Below are positions 1 to 7,128 of a stretch of 16,363 nucleotides of DNA, piece by piece. A model generated the notes under the pieces. The model had not been told where the DNA came from, ran no database searches, and saw only the letters and a list, made by a program, of their open reading frames with translations. The stretch lies in NCBI GenBank assembly GCA_002685655.1, contig NYXM01000129.1:1-16363 (forward strand), written 5' to 3'. The first letter of the stretch is position 1; each line of letters begins with the position of its first letter. This stretch comes from Planctomycetaceae bacterium (lineage in GTDB: Bacteria; Planctomycetota; Planctomycetia; Pirellulales; Pirellulaceae). The translations under genes were made by a program, and so were the position numbers.

Positions 1-344
1 GGTTTTGCGAATCCTGTAACGTCAAAGCGCACCTCCATGTGCGGACGGCATCGGTGTGTCTCAGCTGGTGGTGGGGCAAAGGCCGTCAATCGCCCGCCTC
101 TGCTTTGCCTGTGGGGTGCGAAGGATATCGAGATCTGTGAACCTTGTCAAACCGATAATCGAGCACAAAAACAGGTAGGTTTTATTACGACCATTGAAAG
201 CAAGACAGACTCACCAGGAACGGCAGCCACATTTCTCCACGGAAATTGCGCACGGTCAGCCCACGTCGCTTGACGGACCGCACTCAGTGGCGAGAATCGT
301 GGTCCAGCGACCGACCGACTCCACCGCTTTACCATGGGCACCCT
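1..344. other. Gene-free leader region upstream of the phosphodiesterase-like gene
   Basis: I see no convincing gene in this stretch. The open frames here have atypical, Arg/His/Pro-rich translations and no family resemblance. It should contain the promoter for the gene starting at 345, but I could not pick out a convincing -35/-10 pair, and there is no Shine-Dalgarno motif directly before that ATG. Confidence 0.5.
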
Positions 345-1670
345 ATGTCCAATCACGTTGCGTTCCTTTCCGTTCCCGGTCTCCGACCGCAAGATGTGGC
401 TCGAATGCCACGGCTGTCGCAAATGACCAGCAGGGGCGATCACACCTCGCTGGTCCCTAGTTTTCCCGCCGTCACTTGGCCGGTCCAAGCTAACATGCTG
501 ACTGGCAAACTGGCCTCGGAACACGGTGTCGTAGCCAATGGTTTCTTTTGGCGCAACGAAGCCAAGGTCGAAATGTGGACCGCCTCGAATGAAAAGATCC
601 GGGCACCACAAATCTGGGACTTACTACATCAGCACAGTCCGTCACTTACGTCGGCCGTCTGGTTTCCGATGCTCAGCAAAAAGTGCGGGGCTGACTACAT
701 CTGTATGCCGGCCCCCATACATAACCCGGACGGTTCTGAATCTCTTTGGTGTTACACGAAGCCCGTCGAATTGTACGGTGATCTCCGCGATGAATACGGC
801 GATTTTCCTCTACAACATTTCTGGGGACCAATGGCCAACATCAAGGCGACCGCCTGGATTGCCGACTCGGCCACACTGGCGGCCAAACGCTTTCAGCCGA
901 ATTTCTTCTACCTCTATTTGCCCCACTTGGATTACGCGGCGCAACGTGACGGTCCCGATAGCGATGCGGCGCTCGCAGCGTTGGCAGAATTGGATGAAGT
1001 AATTGAAAACCTGGTCCGCAATTTCGAAGGCGCTTATGCAGATCAACATCTAATGTGGCTGGTCGCCAGCGAATACGTCATCACACCCGTCGATCATGTC
1101 ATTTACCCGAATCGTCTACTGCGTGATGCTGGTCTCCTGAGCGTGCGAGACGAAGAGGACGGTGAACATCTCGACGTGGCGTCGACCCCGGTTTGGGCGT
1201 TGGTCGATCACCAGTTCTCTCATCTGTTTGTCAAAGATGCCAATCCACAAGTCATCCAGGAAGTCGCAAAGCTGTTCGAGGGTCGGGAGGGAATCGCCGA
1301 AGTACTCGTCGGCGCGAACCGGGAAAAATACGGCCTCGATCACCAGCGCGCGGGCGAAGTTGTGCTAGTGTCGACCTCCAACAGTTGGCAGGCATATTAC
1401 TGGTGGCAGGACGACGCGCGCGCGCCTGGCTTTGCACGTACCGTCGACATCCATCGCAAACCGGGCTACGACCCAGTCGAATTGCATTTCGACCGCACGA
1501 CCAAATCGATTCCCCTAGATGCCACACTCGTCAAAGGATCGCACGGCGCACCGGCGATATCCTCCGATCAACGAGGTGTATTGCTATCTTCACAGAAAGG
1601 TATGTTTGTCGAGCAGCCATTGACTGACATCGACATCGCTGAAATCGTGCTGCGGCAGTTTGGGGCCTAA
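345..1670 (+). CDS. Alkaline phosphatase superfamily protein (nucleotide pyrophosphatase/phosphodiesterase type, EboF-like)
   Basis: A 441-residue protein that I match, from memory, to the alkaline-phosphatase-fold 'nucleotide pyrophosphatase' group that includes EboF of the ebo cluster. In order it shows [11 protein letters not shown] (residues 38-48), [15 protein letters not shown] (52-66), FPLQHFWGP (154-162), [16 protein letters not shown] (191-206), SEY (242-244), DHQFSH (288-293), [16 protein letters not shown] (365-380) and KGSHG (397-401). Against classical NPP enzymes several metal ligands differ: the first Asp is Pro11, the His after HLD is Gln200, and the DH pair is replaced by SEY. 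I believe these changes characterise the subfamily, so the substrate and even hydrolase activity are uncertain. There is no signal peptide, so it is probably cytoplasmic. ATG 345 was chosen because the recognisable protein begins there ([12 protein letters not shown]); an in-frame extension to 246 reads as Arg/Pro-rich leader. No other ebo genes are nearby. It ends at a hairpin terminator. Confidence 0.85.
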   Translation: MSNHVAFLSVPGLRPQDVARMPRLSQMTSRGDHTSLVPSFPAVTWPVQANMLTGKLASEHGVVANGFFWRNEAKVEMWTASNEKIRAPQIWDLLHQHSPSLTSAVWFPMLSKKCGADYICMPAPIHNPDGSESLWCYTKPVELYGDLRDEYGDFPLQHFWGPMANIKATAWIADSATLAAKRFQPNFFYLYLPHLDYAAQRDGPDSDAALAALAELDEVIENLVRNFEGAYADQHLMWLVASEYVITPVDHVIYPNRLLRDAGLLSVRDEEDGEHLDVASTPVWALVDHQFSHLFVKDANPQVIQEVAKLFEGREGIAEVLVGANREKYGLDHQRAGEVVLVSTSNSWQAYYWWQDDARAPGFARTVDIHRKPGYDPVELHFDRTTKSIPLDATLVKGSHGAPAISSDQRGVLLSSQKGMFVEQPLTDIDIAEIVLRQFGA

Positions 1671-1733
1671 TAGAACAAGCATAACGACGGTGACCGATGG
1701 TCGTATCTTCTCGTCTCGTGGCACCCAAAAGGG

Positions 1734-1768
1734 AAAGCCCACGCAAGGAGTGACCCGGCGTGGGCTTT
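1734..1768. terminator. Bidirectional hairpin terminator between convergent genes
   Basis: A perfect 11-base-pair stem, AAAGCCCACGC (1734-1744) pairing with GCGTGGGCTTT (1758-1768), encloses a 13-base loop. It lies 63 bases after the stop of the plus-strand gene and 29 bases after the stop of the minus-strand Cys-rich gene. The T run is modest on both sides: the stem itself ends in CTTT on plus, and CCCTTTTGGG follows it on minus. Placement between convergent genes supports two-way use. Confidence 0.75.
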
Positions 1769-1797
1769 CGTGTTTGGGAATGTCGAGTTGGTTGCGA

Positions 1798-2040
1798 TTA
1801 CACTTCGTAGGTATCCCGGTAGCACTCGCGGCCGGGTGTACATGCGCAGCGATCAACATCCGCTTGATCGGGTCCCTTGACGTGCTGGGTCATATTGCAC
1901 CAGCAGTCTTGGCTGCCCAATTCATCGGGATGTTCGGGGTTCTTCAGGTCGCCCGTGACGTACATCGCCTTGCTCCGCAGGTGAATGCAGCCTTTCTCGC
2001 GGGTCGGTCGAGTTTCGTCGTAGTATTTTTGGAAAACCAT
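1798..2040 (-). CDS. Small Cys-rich protein of unknown function, fourth gene of the molybdenum hydroxylase operon
   Basis: An 80-residue protein I do not recognise. It has six cysteines: C18, then two CxC pairs (C46/C48 and C65/C67) and C73, a layout that suggests metal or Fe-S binding or disulfides. It has no signal peptide or membrane segment. The evidence that it is real is strong: an AAAGGAG ribosome binding site (2049-2055) sits 8 bases before the ATG, the gene begins 27 bases after the FAD-subunit gene on the same strand, and it is followed by a terminator. Position and cysteine content suggest a structural, maturation or electron-transfer partner of the molybdenum hydroxylase, but that is inference. 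It could equally be an unrelated conserved small protein that shares the transcript. Confidence 0.8.
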   Translation of the reverse strand: MVFQKYYDETRPTREKGCIHLRSKAMYVTGDLKNPEHPDELGSQDCWCNMTQHVKGPDQADVDRCACTPGRECYRDTYEV

Positions 2041-2067
2041 ATGTGATGCTCCTTTTGTCTTTCCGCG

Positions 2068-3060
2068 TCAGGCCTGGAAGCCGCCTGTTTCAAGTCCCGC
2101 GGCAAGCAAGATCGCCCGCTTGACGGCAACTTTGGCGAGTTGGACTTTGTACTTATTCTCCGAAAGCGGCGACGCCAATCGCACAGCGGCGAGTCCAGCT
2201 TGTTCGGCTCGCTGGCTATCCACAGCATGACCGATTAACAAACTCGCGGCTTCCGACGAATTCCACGGCGTCGGCGCGACCTGCCCGAGTACCACCTTGG
2301 CCTCGTGCACAATTCCCAACCCGTCGAATCGCAATGCCACGGCTGCGGCCGCGAGAGGATAGTCAGGCCCTTCGCCATCACGAACTTCGTAGGTGGCACA
2401 AGTACGACCCGCAATCGGAGGCAGGATCACATGCGTCACCAATTGCTGTGGCTGCAACACATGTTCACGCTGGCCATCGTGACGAGGCGTGCGGAAGAAG
2501 TCGCTGACGGGAACAAGCGTCTCTTCGTCTTCAGCGGGGCCGATCACGCGAAGCTGCGCGTCCAACGCCATCAGCGCCGGTGCAATACGTGAACCACTAA
2601 CAAACTTCGCTGGACCTGAATTACCGAGAATGGCGTGATACTGATTCGCCCCCTCGGCTGCATTCTCGCTTAGCAGGCCTTGGCCGTTGCGGTAGAACCA
2701 GCAACGTGGTCGCTGGCAGACCTCTCCGCCCAGCGTTCCTTGACACTGCAGTTGCATGCTGTTGATGCCACGAATCGCTTGTTTGACGGCGGGGTATACG
2801 TCGACGTACGGGTGGTCCAGAATCTGATCCAGAGTAACCGCCGCACCAATCGACACGCCGCCATCAGGCAGTTCGTCAATGGTCTTCAGCGACGGCACCT
2901 CCATGATGTTGACTACGCAGTCAGGCGTCACCAACATCTTCTTCATCAAGCCGACCAGGTCGGTACCACCGGCCAGGACTTCCGTCTTGCCAGGTTCTGC
3001 CGACAACACCTGCAGCACTTCTGCTTCGGTACGCGGCGCCGCATATTCAAATGCTTTCAT
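2068..3060 (-). CDS. FAD-binding subunit of a xanthine dehydrogenase family molybdenum hydroxylase
   Basis: A 330-residue medium subunit (CoxM/XdhB/PaoB type) that normally takes electrons from the small subunit's [2Fe-2S] clusters and passes them to an acceptor. The first FAD motif is LAGGTDLVGLMKK (29-41) and the second is GTLGGE (108-113), where the usual last Asn is Glu. The text from NQYHAILGNSGPAKFV (139-154) to SRIAPALMALDAQL (157-170) fits the PCMH-type FAD domain, and the CO-dehydrogenase flavoprotein C-terminal domain covers roughly 220-320. PaoB and 4-hydroxybenzoyl-CoA reductase beta subunits carry a [4Fe-4S] cluster in a Cys-rich loop after this motif. Here that loop (121-138) is short and has no Cys, although C106, C115 and C120 precede it. 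A GGGAGG site (3069-3074) lies 8 bases before the ATG, in the 14-base gap after the molybdopterin-subunit gene. The substrate cannot be read from this subunit. Confidence 0.92.
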   Translation of the reverse strand: MKAFEYAAPRTEAEVLQVLSAEPGKTEVLAGGTDLVGLMKKMLVTPDCVVNIMEVPSLKTIDELPDGGVSIGAAVTLDQILDHPYVDVYPAVKQAIRGINSMQLQCQGTLGGEVCQRPRCWFYRNGQGLLSENAAEGANQYHAILGNSGPAKFVSGSRIAPALMALDAQLRVIGPAEDEETLVPVSDFFRTPRHDGQREHVLQPQQLVTHVILPPIAGRTCATYEVRDGEGPDYPLAAAAVALRFDGLGIVHEAKVVLGQVAPTPWNSSEAASLLIGHAVDSQRAEQAGLAAVRLASPLSENKYKVQLAKVAVKRAILLAAGLETGGFQA

Positions 3061-3074
3061 CGCTTGAGCCTCCC

Positions 3075-5273
3075 TTATGCTTTCGCCAGAGCGTCAAGAA
3101 CGCGTTTGGGTGTCATGGGAATTGTGGGGACGCGAACGCCCAACGCATTGGCCACCGCATTTGCGATGGCCGCCTTGGGGCTGATGGCAGGTGGCTCACC
3201 GTTACCGATGACGCCACGCTGCCGCTCACTTTCGGGTTCGTATAATTCGACCACGATATCGCCAATGTCACCCACCCGAGCAAGCTTGTAATCCGATAAT
3301 TCGGCGTTGATGAATTTTCCGGATTTCGGATCAGTCACCCGCTGCTCGTAAAGAGCCGCGGCGATACCCATGATCACAGCACCAAAAACCTGGCTCTTAC
3401 AAGTCTTGGGATTGATCACCAGTCCCTGATCCTGAACAGCCACAAATTTCTTGATCTTGATCACACCGGTCTCTTTGTCGACCTCAACGTGTGCCATCTG
3501 AATGCCTCCAACCCCGCTGCCGGTAAGCGGACTATCCGCACCCCGCTGGTAGCTGGAGGTCACTTCGAGCGGTTTGAGCCCGATCAGACTGCACGCCTTC
3601 CGCCAGGCAATGCTCTTGTTGCGATTGGCAGAGTCACGGATCTTGCCGCCGACAGCTTCAAGCACGCTGGCGTCGACACCGAGTTCCTTAGCCGCCAGTT
3701 CAAAGATCTTCTCCAAAGCGTCCTGGCCCGCGCGACGGTGCGATTCGCAAACCGCTCCGACAGTCGTACTACCACCAGATGCGCCGCTATTGGGGTACTT
3801 GGAACTGCCAACGTTGATCCGCACATCATTGACGCCAAGACCAAACGTCTCGGCAAGTACTTGAGCGCACACCGTGCGGGTCCCCGTACCCAGGTCCTGG
3901 GTACCACAAAAGGCCTCGACACCACCATCGGGATAGACCTTGAGCAAACAGCTCGACGTGTTTGCCGTGCCTCCCCAGGTGTGCAGCCCCATCCCTAAAC
4001 CGTCAACAATCGACCCACGGCTGGCGCCCTTTCCGTGTGGGTGCCATTTCGCCTTCCAGTCGATCAACCGCGCGCCGATCTCCATCTCAGCGCGGTAAAC
4101 GTCGGCCTTACCATTGCTGGCGTTGACCAGATTAGCCATGAAGATGTCGTAGCTATCGGCCCCCATTTTTGCCGCCAAGTCATCTAACGCGGTTTGCGTC
4201 ATCGCACATGCTTGCGGATGATTTGGGGCACGCCAGGCACGGGCATTCGCCAAGTTCGCCTTGATGGTCGTCGAAATCCGGCGGTAATTCTTCGGGACCA
4301 GGACATAAGGCACCACGGAATGGCTCACACCACCACCGCGATACCCGGACGAACCCCAATGTTGGGAATCCCAGACTTGCACGACGCCTCTCGCGTCCGC
4401 ACCGAGCCGCACCTTGAGGTACCCGGACGGCCTCGAGCCGCCCAGCTTCAGTTCCTGATCTCGCTGTAACATGAACTTGACTGGTCGGCCCGTGGCTTTG
4501 GAAATCCGTGCCGCCGCGATCCCCCAATAATCCGGGGCGAATTTACTGCCAAACCCACCGCCGATGTAATCACAATGCACATTGACATCGTCGGCGTCCA
4601 CCTTGAGATCGCGCGCGAACTGTTCGTCCGTGCCTGAGACGTTCTGTGTCGACAAATGCACTTCGAGCTTACCGTCCTTCCACTCGACGGTGGAACCATG
4701 AGGTTCCAAGCAGCAGTGCGTAATCGGGTCGATGCCGTAGTAACCCTCGACAACATACTTGGCCTGTTTGAAAAGGCGTTCAATTTCCCTTTCCACGAAT
4801 TCGTCTTCGTCGTCATCGTCACCAGGCTCGTTGACCGTCTCAACTTTGCCGCCCCCTTTGCCTGTGCGTCCAGCTTCCTCGGCTGCCGCCAGATTTGACT
4901 CGTCGGCAAAAACATCCAGTTCATCAACAGTCAGCTTGATATTGGAAAGACCTTCGCGGGCCGCCCCTTCGGACTCCGCAGCCACCACGGCCAACAATTC
5001 ACCTTCCCATTCGATTTCCGTATCTTTTTTACCTTGGGGAAGTACTTCGACGTGTACGACACCGGGTGTCTTCTGCGCGCCGCTCACATCAAGGTTCTTG
5101 ATCGTGCAATGGGCATACGGCGATCCAAAGGCCACGGCGATCAACTGGTTTTTCAAGTTGATGTCGTACGTATACTTTGCGGCACCGGTTGCCTTAACGG
5201 TACCATCCAGACGGTCATGCACTTTGCCGATGACCGTGCTCGCTTCACGACTGGGCCAACTGTATTCCGGCAT
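3075..5273 (-). CDS. Molybdopterin-binding catalytic subunit, xanthine dehydrogenase/aldehyde oxidase family
   Basis: A 732-residue large subunit holding the molybdenum-cytosine-dinucleotide-type cofactor and the substrate pocket. The N-terminal ald_Xan_dh_C domain covers roughly residues 15-180 and the molybdenum-binding domains follow. Seen motifs are LEPHG (189-193), GGGFGSKF (238-245), ARAWRAPNHPQA (344-355), GTQDLGTGTRTVCAQVLAETFG (457-478), GASGGSTTVGAV (497-508) and GNGEPPAISPKAAIANAV (690-707). Glu693 in the last motif corresponds to the family's catalytic glutamate. An acidic, Gly/Lys-flanked stretch at about 126-165, including DDDDEDE (152-158), looks like a lineage-specific insertion. 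There is no signal peptide, so export would be by hitchhiking on the small subunit's Tat signal. The ATG lies 2 bases after the small-subunit stop, and the strong AAAGGAGG site is inside that gene's last codons. Motifs do not identify the substrate; aldehydes and N-heterocycles are both possible. Confidence 0.95.
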   Translation of the reverse strand: MPEYSWPSREASTVIGKVHDRLDGTVKATGAAKYTYDINLKNQLIAVAFGSPYAHCTIKNLDVSGAQKTPGVVHVEVLPQGKKDTEIEWEGELLAVVAAESEGAAREGLSNIKLTVDELDVFADESNLAAAEEAGRTGKGGGKVETVNEPGDDDDEDEFVEREIERLFKQAKYVVEGYYGIDPITHCCLEPHGSTVEWKDGKLEVHLSTQNVSGTDEQFARDLKVDADDVNVHCDYIGGGFGSKFAPDYWGIAAARISKATGRPVKFMLQRDQELKLGGSRPSGYLKVRLGADARGVVQVWDSQHWGSSGYRGGGVSHSVVPYVLVPKNYRRISTTIKANLANARAWRAPNHPQACAMTQTALDDLAAKMGADSYDIFMANLVNASNGKADVYRAEMEIGARLIDWKAKWHPHGKGASRGSIVDGLGMGLHTWGGTANTSSCLLKVYPDGGVEAFCGTQDLGTGTRTVCAQVLAETFGLGVNDVRINVGSSKYPNSGASGGSTTVGAVCESHRRAGQDALEKIFELAAKELGVDASVLEAVGGKIRDSANRNKSIAWRKACSLIGLKPLEVTSSYQRGADSPLTGSGVGGIQMAHVEVDKETGVIKIKKFVAVQDQGLVINPKTCKSQVFGAVIMGIAAALYEQRVTDPKSGKFINAELSDYKLARVGDIGDIVVELYEPESERQRGVIGNGEPPAISPKAAIANAVANALGVRVPTIPMTPKRVLDALAKA

Positions 5274-5275
5274 GA

Positions 5276-5884
5276 TCAGCCTCCTTTCACAACGGCAAGT
5301 GCGGCTTCAACAATGTTCGCGTAGGTACCACAACGGCAGAGGTTGCCGTTTAGACCAGCGCGGACCTCGGCTTCGGTCGCATCAGGGTTCTTGTTTAAGA
5401 ATGCTCGCACTGCCACCACGAATCCAGGCGTGCAAAAGCCGCACTGCTGAGCATCATGGGATACGAATGCCTTGACAACTTCGTCGGGCCGTTCGCCACC
5501 CAACGATTCGACGGTTTGAATCTTCTTTCCCGTCGCTGCCATCGCGAGCGTCGTCGAAGCCGCTGCGGGCTTGTCGTCGATCAAGATGGTGCTCGCACCG
5601 CTGCTTCCATCCACGGTGACAGGCTTCGCGCCGGTCAAGTCCAATTGATAGCGAAGCACGTCCAGCAAGGTTGCACGCGGTTCGGCCTTGACCTGTACGT
5701 CCTTTCCGTTGACGTTTAACGTGATCTTCTTTTCTCCGCGAACGACTTGCGGCCCTTGGTCATCGAGTGCCACCGCAGTCTGCGTTTGCAGCGCCGTCGC
5801 AGCTGCAACAGCGCCCGAACCGCGGAGGAATTCGCGGCGGCTAAAGCCGGACATCGGGGCTGACTTCTGTTTCGAATCCGTCAT
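5276..5884 (-). CDS. Tat-exported iron-sulfur subunit of the molybdenum hydroxylase, with all four plant-type [2Fe-2S] ligands replaced
   Basis: A 202-residue small subunit (CoxS/XdhA-N/PaoA type) that normally relays electrons from molybdenum to FAD through two [2Fe-2S] clusters. A twin-arginine signal, FSRREFLRGSGAVAAATAL, covers residues 14-32. The ferredoxin-like domain follows at about 52-128 and the helical [2Fe-2S]-binding domain at 130-200. The helical-domain cluster site is complete: C148-x2-C151-x31-C183-x-C185 (QCGFC, LCRC). The plant-type site has exact C-x4-C-x2-C-x11-C spacing, but the four positions are T90, S95, S98 and S110 (VTVDGSSGAST, AASTTLA), so that cluster cannot form in the usual way. 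The codons are ACC, AGC, AGC and TCG, and the flanking frame is clean, so a sequencing error is unlikely. ATG 5884 was chosen because the Tat motif begins 12 residues in and AGGGTGA precedes it; the open frame to 5992 runs through a likely promoter. It is the first gene of the operon. Confidence 0.93.
   Translation of the reverse strand: MTDSKQKSAPMSGFSRREFLRGSGAVAAATALQTQTAVALDDQGPQVVRGEKKITLNVNGKDVQVKAEPRATLLDVLRYQLDLTGAKPVTVDGSSGASTILIDDKPAAASTTLAMAATGKKIQTVESLGGERPDEVVKAFVSHDAQQCGFCTPGFVVAVRAFLNKNPDATEAEVRAGLNGNLCRCGTYANIVEAALAVVKGG
5280..5287 (-). promoter_or_regulatory. Strong ribosome binding site of the molybdopterin subunit
   Basis: AAAGGAGG lies 6 bases before the ATG at 5273 and encodes the last residues (Val-Lys-Gly-Gly region) of the small subunit. 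With a 2-base gap between stop and start, this suggests translational coupling. The next two operon genes also have good sites (GGGAGG at 3069-3074 and AAAGGAG at 2049-2055). Most other genes in this window lack such clear sites. Confidence 0.8.
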
Positions 5885-6357
5885 GAGTTCACCCTGGCTT
5901 ATGTGTGGCGAAAACAAATCACTTCCGTCCGATCGCTGGTCGAAGCAAAGCCGCGTCGTCCAGCAATCACCGCCGATTATACGAACCTGCAATGGCGATA
6001 CAACTAAGGGCAGCCAATCGTGGAGCGATTTGGCTGTTCATGTTGCACAAGGGCGCCTGGGTGAGGGTGACTGGGCCGAAGCCGAGGCGAGCCGCCGACC
6101 GTTATGGGCTCTGGGCCTCCCTTCATGTCGCCGAAACAAAGGGCTTCCCGGCTGATAGCCCAACTGCCAAGGCCGAGTTCGCGAAAAACTGAGAGTAAAC
6201 AAAAATCGTCTGAATTCTCACAATTTCGGCTATCAGACCCCAGACCTGAGGCTCTCATCCGTCGTCCGGCCATCCCTGTCGACGATCCGGCGCCGCAGTT
6301 CAATATCGCCTTGGCAGCAATCGCAAGGCTTGAGTTCGAACATCGCAAACATCTTGG
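5885..6357. other. 473-base gene-free region upstream of the molybdenum hydroxylase operon
   Basis: It holds the predicted operon promoter near the left end. Elsewhere I see a GC-rich block (about 6050-6165) and a spaced inverted repeat, CTGATAGCC (6152-6160) with GGCTATCAG (6228-6236). The open frames here have Gly/Pro/Arg/Ser-rich translations with no family resemblance, so I call no gene. The 3' end of the secreted-protein gene lies immediately to the right. Confidence 0.5.
5976..6003 (-). promoter_or_regulatory. Predicted sigma-70-like promoter of the molybdenum hydroxylase operon
   Basis: Read on the minus strand, TTGTAT (5998-6003) and a perfect TATAAT (5976-5981) are 16 bases apart. 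Transcription would begin near 5968, leaving a leader of about 85 bases before the ATG at 5884. The -35 matches only half of the consensus and planctomycete promoter rules are poorly known, so this is a candidate. Confidence 0.45.
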
Positions 6358-7014
6358 TCACTCGACAACCACACCCGAGATGACAAACTCGATCGGCAGT
6401 GCTTTTTCACCGCCGGTGCCTTGCAGCGCCAGAATCCACCAGTCGGTTTCATCCGTGTGCCGCATAGAAGGGAATTTTTTGGAGGTCAGGTGTTGCATGG
6501 AAAACAGACCAGGGTGACCCGATTCTGCCGCAGCCGAACTTCGCTCAACCAGATCGTCGTTGCCCGTGGGTGCCGCGTTCTGTTCGTCCTCCGCGCGGAC
6601 CAGCACCAGACAATCCCGTATCAGCGACGTACCTACGTGTGCACCGTCGACGGGCTGCTGACTATACCGAATCGTATAAACACCCTTGGCAATATCCTGA
6701 TCGCGGAAGTCGGCACCTTTGCGACCGAATCGGACCACTCCGATCAACTGACCCGCCTCGAACGGATACAACACCTCCGGCGTGGGCTCAAAATCGGCTG
6801 GGACGTCCCACTTCTTACACAGCCAGATGTCGCAGTAAGTGGTCTTCGTACCACGGATGATGCGGACCCCGTCGGTCTTCAATTTCCCTGCGATGTCCTC
6901 CTTCAACTCGGAAATCGGTGGTGATTCCGCCAACGGTTCGACGCGATAGTCGGCCGACCAGGCGGGGACTGTAAACAGACAAGCAAACAGAACCGACAGA
7001 ACGCTGGATTTCAT
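6358..7014 (-). CDS. Secreted protein of unknown function
   Basis: A 218-residue protein I cannot assign to a family. Residues 1-20 form a clear signal peptide (MKSS, a hydrophobic core VLSVLFACLFTV, then AWS-AD as the probable cleavage region). The mature part is a compact soluble domain. Noticeable stretches are CDIWLCKKWDV (61-71, two Cys), YPFEAGQLIGVVRFG (83-97), DFRDQDIAKGVYTIRYSQQP (102-121) and DETDWWILAL (188-197). The 'GVYTIRY ... W.I.L' layout loosely recalls DUF2911-like beta domains, but I would not rely on that. ATG 7014 was chosen because the signal peptide begins there. The frame stays open to 7506, but that extension runs through a tandem repeat and a predicted promoter. No strong ribosome binding site is present. 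It is divergent from the SirB1-like gene. Confidence 0.8.
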   Translation of the reverse strand: MKSSVLSVLFACLFTVPAWSADYRVEPLAESPPISELKEDIAGKLKTDGVRIIRGTKTTYCDIWLCKKWDVPADFEPTPEVLYPFEAGQLIGVVRFGRKGADFRDQDIAKGVYTIRYSQQPVDGAHVGTSLIRDCLVLVRAEDEQNAAPTGNDDLVERSSAAAESGHPGLFSMQHLTSKKFPSMRHTDETDWWILALQGTGGEKALPIEFVISGVVVE

Positions 7015-7047
7015 GGATAACGCTTTCGAATGGGGTAGCCGAGTTCG

Positions 7048-7102
7048 GTCGCCACAAGCGGTCGCGAGCAAGTGGTCGCGAGCAAGTGGTCGCGAGCAAG
7101 CG
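7048..7102. repeat. 14-base tandem repeat, three full copies plus one degenerate copy
   Basis: The unit GTCGCGAGCAAGTG occurs at 7061-7074 and 7075-7088, and with one change (AAGCG ending) at 7089-7102. A shorter degenerate copy, GTCGCCACAAGCG, precedes them at 7048-7060. The array lies between the predicted promoter and the ATG of the secreted-protein gene, so it would be transcribed in its leader. I associate similar short repeats with planctomycete intergenic regions, from memory only. Confidence 0.85.
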
Positions 7103-7128
7103 GCAAAAAGGTGGGAGAACCACACGTC

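Noticed and set aside
147..611. 154-codon minus-strand open frame at the left end
   Set aside because: It overlaps the start of the well-supported phosphodiesterase-like gene antisense, and its translation (Arg/His/Pro-rich, no motif) resembles no family.
3489..3998. 169-codon plus-strand open frame inside the molybdopterin-subunit gene
   Set aside because: It is antisense to a strongly supported catalytic domain, and such frames are expected opposite GC-rich coding sequence.
5885..5992. Upstream extension of the small iron-sulfur subunit to 5992
   Set aside because: It would bury the Tat signal 50 residues inside the protein and run across the predicted promoter; ATG 5884 has a ribosome binding site and puts the signal at the N-terminus.
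6004..6348. 114-codon minus-strand open frame between the operon and the secreted-protein gene
   Set aside because: Gly/Pro/Ser/Arg-rich text without motif or ribosome binding site; more likely non-coding repeat-like sequence.
7036..7110. CRISPR-like interpretation of the tandem repeats
   Set aside because: The 14-base units are directly adjacent with no spacers, and no cas gene is present.
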